Shown: positions 43,001 through 52,082 of the stretch, piece by piece | Position numbering within the stretch: the stretch's first letter is position 1 | Layout: each line of letters opens with the position of its first letter | Source of the DNA: Tichowtungia aerotolerans | GTDB lineage: Bacteria > Verrucomicrobiota > Kiritimatiellia > Kiritimatiellales > Tichowtungiaceae | Direction of reading: 5' to 3' | Length of the DNA stretch: 64,000 bases | NCBI RefSeq assembly: GCF_009905215.1 | Contig: NZ_CP047593.1 | Span: forward strand, 2,546,900 to 2,610,899 | Notes under the pieces: model-generated | Database searches by the model: none | Told to the model about the DNA's origin: nothing | Seen by the model: the letters and a program-made list of their open reading frames with translations, nothing else | Made by a program: the position numbers and the translations under genes

Positions 43001-43735
43001 TTAGTTTTGCCAATAAGCAAGAAACTCGATATTTCCTTTGGGGCCCTTTATAGGAGAGGTGGCCAGTCCCAGCCATTCGAGACCCAGTTCTGCGGTTCCG
43101 AAGTTCCGAACCTTGGAGATAACCGCTTTGTGAATTGCGGGGTCGGTGATGACGCCGCGGCCTTTGTCGACTTCTTCCTTGCCGGCCTCAAACTGCGGCT
43201 TGATCAGAGATACGATTTGTCCCCCCGGTTTGAGCAGTTCTTTGACGGCAGGAAGGATTTTGGTCAAGGATATGAATGATGTGTCGATGGATGCAAAGTC
43301 GGCTGCCTCCGGAATATCCTGAGCAGTCAGATAACGGGCATTGACTCCTTCCATGACCACGACCCGGTCGTCTTCGCGCAGTTTCCAGTGCAGCTGTCCT
43401 TTGCCGACATCCACTGCATAGACTTTCACGGCTTCGTGCTGCAGCATGCAGTCGGTGAAGCCACCGGTGGAGGAGCCGATGTCGAGGCAAACTTTGCCGG
43501 TCAGGTCGAGGTCGAATGCCTGAACAGCTTCTTCGAGTTTTTCCCCGCCGCGGCTGACAAACCGTTCGCTTTGTTTGATTTCGATTTCGTGATCGGTTGT
43601 TACCGGGTGTCCGGGTTTCGGGGCAGGCTGTCCGTCGATGAGGACCTGTCCGGCGAGCACCAGCCGTTTTGCTTTTTCACGGCTTTCTGCTAGCCCTCTG
43701 TCTACGAGCAACTGGTCGAGTCTGATCTTTTTCAT
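43001..43735 (-). CDS. tlyA: TlyA-family rRNA methyltransferase
   Basis: A 244-residue protein. The start at 43735 (MKKIRLDQLLVDRGL) matches the family; an open frame runs further upstream but overlaps the Sel1 gene. An N-terminal S4 RNA-binding domain (~1-60, SREKAKRLVLAGQVLIDG) is followed by an FtsJ-like methyltransferase with the SAM site VCLDIGSSTGGFTDCML (~85-101) and the catalytic K-D-K-type residues including LIKPQFEAGKEEV. It 2'-O-methylates ribosomal RNA in studied members. Divergent from the Sel1 gene. Confidence 0.93.
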   Translation of the reverse strand: MKKIRLDQLLVDRGLAESREKAKRLVLAGQVLIDGQPAPKPGHPVTTDHEIEIKQSERFVSRGGEKLEEAVQAFDLDLTGKVCLDIGSSTGGFTDCMLQHEAVKVYAVDVGKGQLHWKLREDDRVVVMEGVNARYLTAQDIPEAADFASIDTSFISLTKILPAVKELLKPGGQIVSLIKPQFEAGKEEVDKGRGVITDPAIHKAVISKVRNFGTAELGLEWLGLATSPIKGPKGNIEFLAYWQN

Positions 43736-43846
43736 ATCTTTGAAGTCGGTCGGGCGAGAAATTTGATTTCGCTTGTTGTACTGGAGATATGTCTGAAGAT
43801 AGCATGAGCTCACTTTTTTGCACGCACTTATGAGGAGATCAAAGGC

Positions 43847-46024
43847 ATGAAGTTTGTCATATCCATTTCGCTGTTGTTTTTTGCGTTGACCGCATTTTGT
43901 GATCTGCCGATTTTGAATACTTCCTTTCATAAAGAACCGCTCGAGGCGGTTCAGTCTCATGCCCGTCAAAACCAGCCGGAGGCCCAGTTGGAGCTGGCGT
44001 TGCGGTATTATGCCGGGTATCAGGTAGAGAGAGATCCTCGGTTGGCTTTTGAATGGATGTCCAGAGCCGCAGGTCAGGAGAATGCCGATGCTCAGTTCTT
44101 GCTGAGTCGTATGTATGCCGAGGGAGTCGGTACGGAAGAGGATCGGGAACAATCCGAAGCGTGGTTCGCGAAAGCGATTGCTGCCGACCCGCAAAACAAA
44201 ATGCTGATTGAGCACTACGAAGTCATAATTGAGGGAAAAGAGGATGATTCGACCGCAAAAAATAAATTTTTGAAAGTTTGTTCGGATGCTGGTTATCTTC
44301 CGGCAGAGGCCGCGCTCCGTGAGCCGGAAGCTCTCGAGATGTGCGCTCGGGGGAATTACCGGGCAGCTGTTGGGGTTTTTCAGGAACTGGCGGATCAAAA
44401 CAGTCCGGCGGGAATGTGCCGGCTTGCTGATATGTATGCAAAAGGGTTGGGCGGATTGCCTGAAGATTTCGTGGAAGCATTTGATCTGTATTCCAAGTCA
44501 GCTGGGGCCGGATATGCAGAAGCTCAGTTTGCTCTGGCGTCGATGTATGAAGATGGAATCGGGGTCGATCGGGATTTGGTAATGGCTGCGAAGTGGTATG
44601 AAAAAGCTGCCCGGAATGGCGTTGCAGACGCTTTATGCAAGGTGGGTGATGCTGAGTTTGCTTCGGCTGTGCGCTGGTTCGGGAAAGCCTCTCTGACGCC
44701 GGACGATGAAATGGCTCAGTTCGATAGCATGAAGCATTACAAGCGGGATCTTTCTTCTGCAATCGCATCATACCGAAAAGCTGCAGCAGGCGGCAGTGCT
44801 GGGGCACAATATATGCTGGGGCGCTTACATGCTTCCGGGGAAGGGGTGGTAAAGGATTTTGATCAGGCTTTGGAATTTTATAAGCAGGCCGCTGGGCAGA
44901 ATCATGCAGACGCTCTTTTTTACATCGGCTTGATGTATCACGCGGGACTGGGAATTTCCCCCAATGCTGAAAAGGCAATATTCTTCTATCAGAAAGCGGC
45001 TGAACGGGGATCTCGAGCAGCAATGTTTTATCTTGGAAACTGCCATTTCTTCGGATATGGCGTCGAGCAGCATGCACGGAAAGGAACGGAGTTTTACCGG
45101 GATGCACTTCAGGATGTTTCTGTTGATTCGGAGGACTCAACTCTGCTGAATGATATCTGGGTTTTTCGGGCGGCCCGTGAGTATGCAGTCATTCTCTGGC
45201 GTAAAGCCGCTGTGGAGAACGATGCTGCATTGGCGGTAAAGTGGATGAGTCTGGCCGCGCGCAGTGGGGATTCTTTCGCGCGTGAGATGCTCGTGGAGAT
45301 GATGTCCGGCAACCGAAGCTTCTCCGGTGTCGGAGACGGGGTTGCTGATATCGCAGGGGCTGCTGTGGATCCTCGGAAAGATGCAGGCGCAAAGCGGCGG
45401 GACGTTCTCTTCCTGTTTCCTTACCTGCAACAGGATGTTCGGGAAATTTATCCCGGTTTTGACCCCCCGCATGTGATTACAACAGTGATGGCGCGCGGAG
45501 AAACCCGCAGTGTTACCGGCGGTTCTCTTTGGGAGCTGGCGGTTAAGTATCGCCGGCCGGACGCTCGCAGGACGGTTGGGCTTCGAGGGATACTGCTGGT
45601 AGGTGCAGAGTTTGAAGATACCGAAACCGGGGAAACATTCTGGGCCTATAATAAAATCGAAGACAACGGTCCTGTTTTCAGCGGCGAAACTTTCATTGAC
45701 GCATCCCTGTTTGTAGACATCGGTGGGCACTCGAATCTTCGTTTGGGAAACTGGACGGTGACTTATGGGCATTTGCCGGATCGAAACCGCAGACTGCTGG
45801 CCGTCATCGATGAGCAGAAAAAATCCAAATCGGCCGGAACGATTGAGGAAATGGCTTCCAGAAACCGTTTCACGGTCGAACTTGATTCGCGGATAATCAC
45901 TACAATTGATATTGATGCGAAATTTCCGGGCGGCATTGAAGATCCCAACGGCGGCGGTGATTCCGGCTCTGATGACGACAATGGCCTTTTGGATTCCATT
46001 CTTGGGACCGTTACCGGCGGTTGA
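43847..46024 (+). CDS. Exported Sel1-repeat protein
   Basis: A 725-residue protein with a signal peptide (MKFVISISLLFFALTAFC) and a GAGGAG site. At least eight Sel1-type TPR units run from ~35 to ~490, each with the AQxxLxxMYxxGxGVxxDxxxAxxWYxKAA pattern in variants such as AQFALASMYEDGIGVDRD and AQYMLGRLHASGEG. The last ~190 residues form a beta domain (RSVTGGSLWELAVKYRRPD...) ending in a Gly/Asp tail. Sel1 proteins are scaffolds for signalling or envelope processes. The specific partner is unknown. Confidence 0.85.
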   Translation: MKFVISISLLFFALTAFCDLPILNTSFHKEPLEAVQSHARQNQPEAQLELALRYYAGYQVERDPRLAFEWMSRAAGQENADAQFLLSRMYAEGVGTEEDREQSEAWFAKAIAADPQNKMLIEHYEVIIEGKEDDSTAKNKFLKVCSDAGYLPAEAALREPEALEMCARGNYRAAVGVFQELADQNSPAGMCRLADMYAKGLGGLPEDFVEAFDLYSKSAGAGYAEAQFALASMYEDGIGVDRDLVMAAKWYEKAARNGVADALCKVGDAEFASAVRWFGKASLTPDDEMAQFDSMKHYKRDLSSAIASYRKAAAGGSAGAQYMLGRLHASGEGVVKDFDQALEFYKQAAGQNHADALFYIGLMYHAGLGISPNAEKAIFFYQKAAERGSRAAMFYLGNCHFFGYGVEQHARKGTEFYRDALQDVSVDSEDSTLLNDIWVFRAAREYAVILWRKAAVENDAALAVKWMSLAARSGDSFAREMLVEMMSGNRSFSGVGDGVADIAGAAVDPRKDAGAKRRDVLFLFPYLQQDVREIYPGFDPPHVITTVMARGETRSVTGGSLWELAVKYRRPDARRTVGLRGILLVGAEFEDTETGETFWAYNKIEDNGPVFSGETFIDASLFVDIGGHSNLRLGNWTVTYGHLPDRNRRLLAVIDEQKKSKSAGTIEEMASRNRFTVELDSRIITTIDIDAKFPGGIEDPNGGGDSGSDDDNGLLDSILGTVTGG

Positions 46025-46039
46025 GGGGTGTGTAGCGCT

Positions 46040-47104
46040 ATGCCAGGGCTGTACGTCCATATTCCGTTTTGCATACGCAAGTGCGATTACTGCGCATTCT
46101 ATTCGGAAGTTTCCGCGGATAGGAATAGGCAGCAGCGGTTTTTCCAATCTTTGGAGAAAGAACTGGGCAGCCTTCCGGCGAACTTCGTTCCGGAAACTGT
46201 TTTTATCGGCGGCGGCACGCCGACCGCGCCGGATTTCCAAGCCTTGGAAAAATTCTTCCCGATGTTTGTGAAATTCTCTCCGCTGGAGTTTTCGGTGGAA
46301 GTTAATCCGGGCACGGTGGATGTTGCGAAACTTTCCTTATTAAAGAGAATCGGAGTCAACCGGCTTTCGATCGGTGTGCAGTCGTTCGAGTCCCGATGTC
46401 TGGAAACTCTTGGAAGGATTCATTCGGCGGAGCAGGCCGACGAGGCGTTCCGCCGTGCGCGTGCTGCTGGGTTTGACAATATCAGTATAGACCTGATGTT
46501 CGGCATTCCGGGCCAGACGATGCAGGCGCTCGACGCTGATCTAGACCGGGCGCTGGCGTTCGGGCCGGAGCATATTTCGATCTATAATCTGATGTACGAA
46601 GAGGGTACGCCGCTCCTTGAGCGCAATCCGGTCCGGCTTGATGAGGAGATGGAGCGCGAAATGTATGATCATATTCGTGAGCGCCTCAAAGAGGCCGGCT
46701 TCGAGCATTATGAGATTTCCAACTTCGCGAAGCCGGGATTTGAGTGTCGCCATAACCTGCTTTACTGGACAGGCGGTGAATACATCGGTTGCGGCCCGGC
46801 GGCTCATTCGCATTGGAACGGAACACGATGGGCGAATGCTGCAGACCTGGACGATTACTGCGTTTATGGTCCGCGACGCGAGTTCGAGGAAACCCTCGAT
46901 CCGGTCGCCAAGGAGCGTGAGACGCTGGTGATGGGGCTGCGTCTGATCAATGGTGTTGATGTCGATCCGACGCTCTTTAAAAAGCTGCAATGCACCTTCC
47001 AGTCATTGGAAAATGAGGGATTGCTGGAGATTGATGGGTGCCGGGTTCGCCTTTCGGAGGATGCGTTGTTTGTGAGCGATGCGGTGTTTGCTGAATTGAT
47101 CTGA
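46040..47104 (+). CDS. hemW: HemW-like radical SAM protein
   Basis: A 354-residue protein. The start at 46040 gives PGLYVHIPFCIRKCDYCAF; a GTG at 46028 adds four residues. The radical SAM cluster motif is CIRKCDYC. Further HemN/HemW marks: FIGGGTPT (~59), VEVNPGTV (~92), RLSIGVQSF (~109) and DLMFGIPGQTM (~152). HemW is a heme chaperone, whereas true HemN decarboxylates coproporphyrinogen; the single CxxxCxxC followed by YC and not YCxF-C fits HemW. Three palindromes are in frame (FFQSLEKEL, FQALEKFF, FQSLENEG). Confidence 0.9.
   Translation: MPGLYVHIPFCIRKCDYCAFYSEVSADRNRQQRFFQSLEKELGSLPANFVPETVFIGGGTPTAPDFQALEKFFPMFVKFSPLEFSVEVNPGTVDVAKLSLLKRIGVNRLSIGVQSFESRCLETLGRIHSAEQADEAFRRARAAGFDNISIDLMFGIPGQTMQALDADLDRALAFGPEHISIYNLMYEEGTPLLERNPVRLDEEMEREMYDHIRERLKEAGFEHYEISNFAKPGFECRHNLLYWTGGEYIGCGPAAHSHWNGTRWANAADLDDYCVYGPRREFEETLDPVAKERETLVMGLRLINGVDVDPTLFKKLQCTFQSLENEGLLEIDGCRVRLSEDALFVSDAVFAELI
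46139..46253. repeat. Two palindromic elements in hemW
   Basis: TTTTTCCAATCTTTGGAGAAAG at 46139-46160 and TTTCCAAGCCTTGGAAA at 46234-46250. A third, CTTCCAGTCATTGGAAA, is at 46996-47012. All read as FQxLE. Confidence 0.8.
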
Positions 47105-47178
47105 TATTCCGCTTGCCAAGAGAAGGTCCTGTGCGTAAATTACGCCCTCTTTTGAACTAATTTTGTGAGGTAAGAGTT

Positions 47179-47406
47179 ATGGCTAAATGTGCAGTAACAG
47201 GAAAAGGTACGACTTCGGGCCGCCGGATTGTTCGTAAAGGTCTGTCTAAAATGAAGGGCGGTATCGGTCTTCACGTAACCAGCGCAACAAAACGTAAATT
47301 TAAGCCCAACCTGCAGCGCATTCGCGTTCGCGATGAAAACGGCACGGTGAAACGTGTATGGGTTTCAGCTAAGGCGATTCGTTCCGGCGCGGTTAAAAAA
47401 GCCTAA
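47179..47406 (+). CDS. rpmB: Ribosomal protein bL28
   Basis: A 75-residue protein starting MAKCAVTGKGTTSGRRI. Family-typical segments KFKPNLQRIRV and VWVSAKAIRSG. A GAGG site lies upstream and a strong terminator follows. Large-subunit component. Confidence 0.97.
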   Translation: MAKCAVTGKGTTSGRRIVRKGLSKMKGGIGLHVTSATKRKFKPNLQRIRVRDENGTVKRVWVSAKAIRSGAVKKA

Positions 47407-47430
47407 GAAGAATTTCTTCTGTTTGTTTGA

Positions 47431-47458
47431 ACCGGTCCTTTTAAAGGGCCGGTTTTTT
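47431..47458 (+). terminator. Terminator after rpmB
   Basis: ACCGGTCC and GGGCCGGT arms (ACCGG core pairs with CCGGT) followed by seven T. Confidence 0.85.
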
Positions 47459-47459
47459 T

Positions 47460-47654
47460 GTGGAGAATGCTGGGTGTTGCCTGCCGGTCGCCGTCAATAC
47501 ACATATGCATCTACTAGAGCGGATAACGGTTGAGATACCGTATTGCGTTCTCAGGATTGGCTCATAGAGCCGGTGTTGCAATGTAGAGTCGGCTCTGTGG
47601 GCTGAAAAGAGAAACGGCATTAACTTCGTAAACTGCTGTAATCAAAAAAGGCAT
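47460..47654. other. Intergenic stretch with no recognised feature
   Basis: Between the convergent rpmB and rpsN terminators. No open frame, repeat or RNA family is recognised. Confidence 0.5.
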
Positions 47655-47685
47655 AAAAAAACGCTCTTCGTTTCCGAAGAGCGTT
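47655..47685 (-). terminator. Terminator after rpsN
   Basis: On the minus strand AACGCTCTTCG-GAAA-CGAAGAGCGTT followed by T-run. Confidence 0.92.
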
Positions 47686-47707
47686 TGGGTTGCCGGAAGC
47701 AGAGCTT

Positions 47708-48013
47708 TTACCAGCTGGCTTTGGTCATTCCGGGGATGAGCCCCTCGGATGCCATTTCACGCAGGGTGATGCGGGACAGCCCGAATTTGCGATAAACCGC
47801 ACGTGGACGTCCAGTGACGCGGCAACGGTTCATGATGCGGGTGGGGTTGGCATCGCGCGGAAGTTTACGCAGTTTGGCGTAAGCAGCCTGCATGTCTTCA
47901 TAGCTGGTTTCCGGATTGAGAATGATCGCTTTGAGCTCCATACGTTTAGCATAGTGCTTGTTTGCGAGCTTAATGCGCTTCTCATTTTTAGCAATTGCGC
48001 TCTTTTTAGCCAT
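47708..48013 (-). CDS. rpsN: Ribosomal protein uS14
   Basis: A 101-residue long-form S14 ([17 protein letters not shown]...). It has the [21 protein letters not shown] core. Only one Cys of the zinc-type quartet remains, so it is the zinc-independent form. It stands outside the ribosomal spc operon here, as a single gene with its own terminator. Confidence 0.96.
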   Translation of the reverse strand: MAKKSAIAKNEKRIKLANKHYAKRMELKAIILNPETSYEDMQAAYAKLRKLPRDANPTRIMNRCRVTGRPRAVYRKFGLSRITLREMASEGLIPGMTKASW

Positions 48014-48169
48014 AAATTGGTTCCTCGTTTGTTTTGCGAAATGGGGATAAAACAGGAAAAGCCCCCTGCGTGCAACTATTTTCTATAGATAAGTTGAGGT
48101 TGCGAAATGTTTGGCAGATAGGCAGAATACGCCTTCTTTTTAATCATTTTCATTGGAGTTTTTTTTCTT

Positions 48170-50008
48170 ATGTGCGGGGTTGTGGGATATGTCGGAGCAG
48201 GGCAGGCGGCGCCGGTTTTGATCGACGGGCTTCAACGACTGGAGTATCGCGGATATGATTCTGCCGGTATTGCGGTGGTTGATAACGGACGGATCTCTTC
48301 CAGCAAAGAGGTGGGGCGATTAGTGAATCTGGAGCAGGTGCTGGAAAGAAATCCAGTGCGCGGGTGCTGTGGAATCGGACATACCCGATGGGCCACCCAC
48401 GGAGCTCCGTCGCAGGCCAACTCTCATCCTCATTTCAGTTCGGACGGTGCAGTGTCGGTCGTGCATAACGGAATTATTGAAAATTACGCTGAGTTGCGCG
48501 ATGAACTGCTGGCCCAGGGGCATACGTTTCTGTCACAGACGGATACAGAGGTGATTCCTCATCTGATTGAGCAGTTCCTGAGGGACGGAGCGGAATCTCC
48601 GGAGGTGGCATTCCGTTGTGCATTGCAGAAATTGCGCGGAGCTTATGCGCTGGGCGTGCTTTTCCAGACAGAACCTGACACGGTGTATTGTGCGCGTTCC
48701 GGCAGCCCTCTGATTATCGGACTGGGCAAAGATGAAAATTTTATTGCCAGCGATGTGCCGGCGATTATCAATCGCATTTCGGAAGCGATCTATCTCAATG
48801 ATGGGGAGATGGCGGCCCTGCGTGCGGATCGCGTGGAGGTTTCTACGATTGATGGACAGCCGGTAAGCCCGGATATCAAGCCGATTACTTTCGAGGCCGA
48901 GGCCGCCGAGCATTCCGGGTTTGAAACGTTCATGCTGAAGGAGATTCATGAACAGCCGCGCATCCTGCGTGCATTGCTTGAAAAACATGTATCCTCAGAG
49001 GGGCAGGTTTTGCTTCCGGACGGACTGAGCAGCGATTATTTCCGCAAGCTGAATCGGATTATGATTGTTTCCTGCGGAACAGCCTATCATGCAGGGATGT
49101 ACGGCAAGCTGTTGATGGAGAACCTGACCGGTATTGCTGTTGAGACGGATTTGGCCAGTGAATTTCGGTATCGTGACCCGAAGATTGATCCCGGTACGCT
49201 GGTGATTGCTGTGTCGCAGTCCGGAGAGACTGCGGATACGCTGGCCTCGATTCGGATGGCCAAGGACTGGGGCTGCAGAATTTTTTCGATCTGTAATGTA
49301 GAGGGATCTTCGGTTGTGCGGGAGAGCGATGCGGTCTTTTTGACGGAATGCGGTCCTGAAATCGGTGTGGCTTCGACCAAGGCCTATACAGCACAGCAGA
49401 TGGCGTTTGCATTGCTTACATTAAGTATCGCGTCGGCACGTGGCAATCTGAGCCCGGCGGAACTCAAGGTTTATCTGGATGACTTAAGGGACGTTCCGGA
49501 CGCGGTTCATTATGTGATCCGGCAGAAAGAGCTGATCCAGAAGATCGGTGAAAAACATCATGATGGCCCCAGTTCACTGTATCTGGGACGGCGGTTTAAC
49601 TATCCCACGGCGTTGGAAGGCGCTTTGAAAAACAAAGAGATCTCCTATCAGCATGCCGAGGGGTATGCTGCCGGAGAAATGAAGCACGGGCCGATTGCCT
49701 TAATTAATGAGTCGCTTCCGGTTGTTTGCATCTGCACCCAAACCGCCGATGAGGTCTATGAAAAGATGCTTTCCAATATTAAAGAGGTGGAAGCGCGCAA
49801 TGGGCGTATTATCGCTGTGGCCTCAGAGGGGGACTCCGAGCTGGCTAAATTATCCGATGATGTAATTTATGTGCCCGCAGTGCGCGATGAGTTTTCTCCT
49901 ATGGTGAATGTGGCGGCATTGCAGCTGTTGGCCTACTATGCCGCCCGGGCTCGCGGGACGGATATTGACAAGCCGCGCAATCTTGCAAAAAGCGTGACGG
50001 TTGAATAA
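48170..50008 (+). CDS. glmS: Glutamine--fructose-6-phosphate aminotransferase
   Basis: A 612-residue enzyme that makes glucosamine-6-phosphate. The N-terminal Ntn glutaminase begins MCGVVGYVG with catalytic Cys2. Two SIS isomerase domains follow (CGTAYHAG near 303, AVSQSGETADT near 350, LGRRFNYPTALEGALKNKEISYQHAEGY near 465). The C-terminus ...NLAKSVTVE is canonical. The GGAG ribosome site is 11 bases upstream. No glmS ribozyme is recognisable in the 156-base leader. glmM lies 3 kb downstream. Confidence 0.97.
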   Translation: MCGVVGYVGAGQAAPVLIDGLQRLEYRGYDSAGIAVVDNGRISSSKEVGRLVNLEQVLERNPVRGCCGIGHTRWATHGAPSQANSHPHFSSDGAVSVVHNGIIENYAELRDELLAQGHTFLSQTDTEVIPHLIEQFLRDGAESPEVAFRCALQKLRGAYALGVLFQTEPDTVYCARSGSPLIIGLGKDENFIASDVPAIINRISEAIYLNDGEMAALRADRVEVSTIDGQPVSPDIKPITFEAEAAEHSGFETFMLKEIHEQPRILRALLEKHVSSEGQVLLPDGLSSDYFRKLNRIMIVSCGTAYHAGMYGKLLMENLTGIAVETDLASEFRYRDPKIDPGTLVIAVSQSGETADTLASIRMAKDWGCRIFSICNVEGSSVVRESDAVFLTECGPEIGVASTKAYTAQQMAFALLTLSIASARGNLSPAELKVYLDDLRDVPDAVHYVIRQKELIQKIGEKHHDGPSSLYLGRRFNYPTALEGALKNKEISYQHAEGYAAGEMKHGPIALINESLPVVCICTQTADEVYEKMLSNIKEVEARNGRIIAVASEGDSELAKLSDDVIYVPAVRDEFSPMVNVAALQLLAYYAARARGTDIDKPRNLAKSVTVE

Positions 50009-50056
50009 AACCGTCGATAGGCTGGAATCAGGGGGAGACCGGCTTTTTTCTTGAAC

Positions 50057-50097
50057 AGAGCCTTCTGGGATTCGTAGACTCCCCGGCTCTAATTTTT
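50057..50097 (+). terminator. Possible terminator after glmS
   Basis: AGAGCC (50057) pairs with GGCTCT (50085) around an inner GGGA/TCCC stem, then AATTTTT. Confidence 0.5.
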
Positions 50098-50112
50098 GAA
50101 GGGGGAATTTTT

Positions 50113-51411
50113 ATGTCGAAAATGGAAAAAATTGGTAAAGCGGATATCAAGCTTAATGACACCACTCTGACGTGTCCGGTTTACGAAGGGTCAGAAGGTG
50201 AGAGAGCCATTGATATCGGCAAGCTCCGTAAAGAAACCGGAATGATCACCTATGACCCCGGTTTTGTGAATACCGGCAGCTGTTCCAGCTCTGTTACATT
50301 TATTGATGGAGAAAAAGGAATTCTGCGCTACCGCGGATATGATGTGGATGATCTGGCCGAAAACTGCGAGTTCATCGAAGTGGCCTATTTGCTGATTAAC
50401 GGTTCGCTGCCTACTCGGGAAGAAAAAGCAAAATATACAAACCTGCTGAATCAGCATTCGCTGATTCACGAAGATATGATTGAGTTTTTCCGTCATTATC
50501 CGGAGCACTCTCATCCGATGGCGGTGCTGTCTGCCATGGCGGTTTCTCTTTCTTCATTTTATCCGGAGATGAGTGAAAATCATAAAGAAGAACTGAGCAT
50601 GACGGTCACGCGCCTGCTGTCGAAGCTTCGCACAATTGCTGCTTTTTCCTACAAAAAATCCATCGGAGAACCGATCGTTTATCCGCGTCACGACCTCAGA
50701 TACTGTGAAAACTTTTTGAACATGATGTTCAACTCTCCGGTTTGTGACATGCCATATAATGATACGATGACCGAGTCTTTGAACAAACTGCTTATTATTC
50801 ACGCGGACCATGAGCAGAACTGTTCTGCATCGGTTGTGCGCGGAGTCGGCAGCGCCGGCGCCAACCTGTATGCGGCGATTTCCGGCGGGATCTGTGCGCT
50901 GTGGGGGCCGCTGCACGGAGGTGCCAATCAGCACGTCATCGAAATGCTCGAAAATATCATGGAAGAGGGCGGCAATATCGACAAAGTGCTCGAACGCGCC
51001 AAAAGCAAACGCAGTCCGTTCCGCCTGATGGGCTTTGGCCACCGCGTCTACAAATCCTACGACCCGCGCGCCAAAATCGCCAAAGCGCTCTGTAAAGAGG
51101 TTATGGCATCGCTCAACAAGCATGATCCGCTGCTCGATCTCGCTATGGAGCTCGAAGAGAAAGCGCTGGCGGACCCATACTTCCAGGAGCGCGGTCTGTA
51201 TCCGAACGTCGATTTCTACACCGGACTGACCTATCGTGAGATGGGCATCCCGACCAATATGTTCACCGTAATGTTTGCCATCGGCCGCCTGCCGGGATGG
51301 ATCGCCCAGTTTATGGAAATGAGAAAAGATCCGCATGGACGCATTTCCCGCCCGCGTCAGATCTACACGGGCCCCAGCGTCCGCAAGGTCGTTCCGATTG
51401 ATCAACGATAA
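50113..51411 (+). CDS. gltA: Citrate synthase
   Basis: A 432-residue type II citrate synthase. The N-terminal small beta domain contains ITYDPGFVNTGSCSSSVTFIDG. Catalytic His residues lie in CALWGPLHGGANQ (~262-274) and LMGFGHRVYKSYDPRAK (~303-319), and Asp in GLYPNVDFYTG (~371). It condenses acetyl-CoA and oxaloacetate. In an anaerobe this probably feeds glutamate synthesis through a partial TCA route. Confidence 0.97.
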   Translation: MSKMEKIGKADIKLNDTTLTCPVYEGSEGERAIDIGKLRKETGMITYDPGFVNTGSCSSSVTFIDGEKGILRYRGYDVDDLAENCEFIEVAYLLINGSLPTREEKAKYTNLLNQHSLIHEDMIEFFRHYPEHSHPMAVLSAMAVSLSSFYPEMSENHKEELSMTVTRLLSKLRTIAAFSYKKSIGEPIVYPRHDLRYCENFLNMMFNSPVCDMPYNDTMTESLNKLLIIHADHEQNCSASVVRGVGSAGANLYAAISGGICALWGPLHGGANQHVIEMLENIMEEGGNIDKVLERAKSKRSPFRLMGFGHRVYKSYDPRAKIAKALCKEVMASLNKHDPLLDLAMELEEKALADPYFQERGLYPNVDFYTGLTYREMGIPTNMFTVMFAIGRLPGWIAQFMEMRKDPHGRISRPRQIYTGPSVRKVVPIDQR

Positions 51412-51427
51412 TTTTACAACCGTCCGT

Positions 51428-51835
51428 ATGAAAAACCAGAAGAGAGGCGGGGATCAGTCCCTCGCCGACACAAAGGAACTGGAGTTCCTGGAAAATATTG
51501 CCCGCCGGCTTCCGGAAGACGAAGGCGTCCTTCGTGCATTGGCTGACCTGTACACGAAAACCGGTGACTACGCGGAAGGGTTGCGAATCGACGAGCGGCT
51601 CAGCCATCTGTGTTCCGAAGATCCGCTGGTCTGGTATAATCTCGGGTGCAGTCTGGCGCTGGTGGAACGGAAAGAGGATGCCCTCGAAGCGCTGAGCCGT
51701 GCTTTGGAACTGGGCTATGACGACTATGAGTGGATGAAAAAGGACGGCGATCTGACTTCGCTGCATGGCGATGCCCGTTTCGAATCCATGCTGGAATGGA
51801 TTTATAACACGTTTGTGCAGATGCCCGAAAATTAG
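51428..51835 (+). CDS. TPR-containing protein
   Basis: A 135-residue protein 16 bases after gltA; the start at 51428 is chosen because upstream ATGs overlap gltA. It has about two TPR units (VLRALADLYTKTGDYAEGLRI, VWYNLGCSLALVERKEDALEALSRALEL) and a TPR end-of-group segment (DYEWMKKDGDLTSLHGDARF). No clear ribosome site, so it may be coupled to gltA. Protein-protein contact role. Confidence 0.75.
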   Translation: MKNQKRGGDQSLADTKELEFLENIARRLPEDEGVLRALADLYTKTGDYAEGLRIDERLSHLCSEDPLVWYNLGCSLALVERKEDALEALSRALELGYDDYEWMKKDGDLTSLHGDARFESMLEWIYNTFVQMPEN

Positions 51836-51905
51836 CCGGAAATAATTGCCCTGGTTTTTCAATCATCGTAAGCTCCAAAATCGTATTTATCGGAGGAAAC
51901 CGGCT

Positions 51906-52082
51906 ATGCGCAAATCGTTAATCTGGGCTTTGTCACTGATCGCACTCTGCGTGCTTTTCTTTATTTTTACCGACGGAAAAACCACCGTCGAATTTTTTTC
52001 CTATTCATGGAAGCTTGAAACATCCATTGCCCTGCTTGGCTTTACCGGGATTGGGATTGTCATAGGAGCGCTGCTTAAATGA
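51906..52082 (+). CDS. LapA-like small membrane protein
   Basis: A 58-residue protein with a GGAGG site; two hydrophobic helices (~4-22 and ~36-56) flank TDGKTTVEFFSYSWKLE, the pattern of the LapA (DUF1049) family of inner-membrane proteins linked to lipopolysaccharide assembly. Overlaps the next gene by ATGA. Confidence 0.65.
   Translation: MRKSLIWALSLIALCVLFFIFTDGKTTVEFFSYSWKLETSIALLGFTGIGIVIGALLK

Noticed and set aside
43736-44398. N-terminal extension of the tlyA frame
   Set aside because: The extension overlaps the Sel1-repeat gene on the opposite strand, and the TlyA family starts at MKKIRLDQLL (43735).
48014-48169. glmS ribozyme in the glmS leader
   Set aside because: The 156-base leader shows none of the ribozyme's recognisable core pairings; no support in the sequence.
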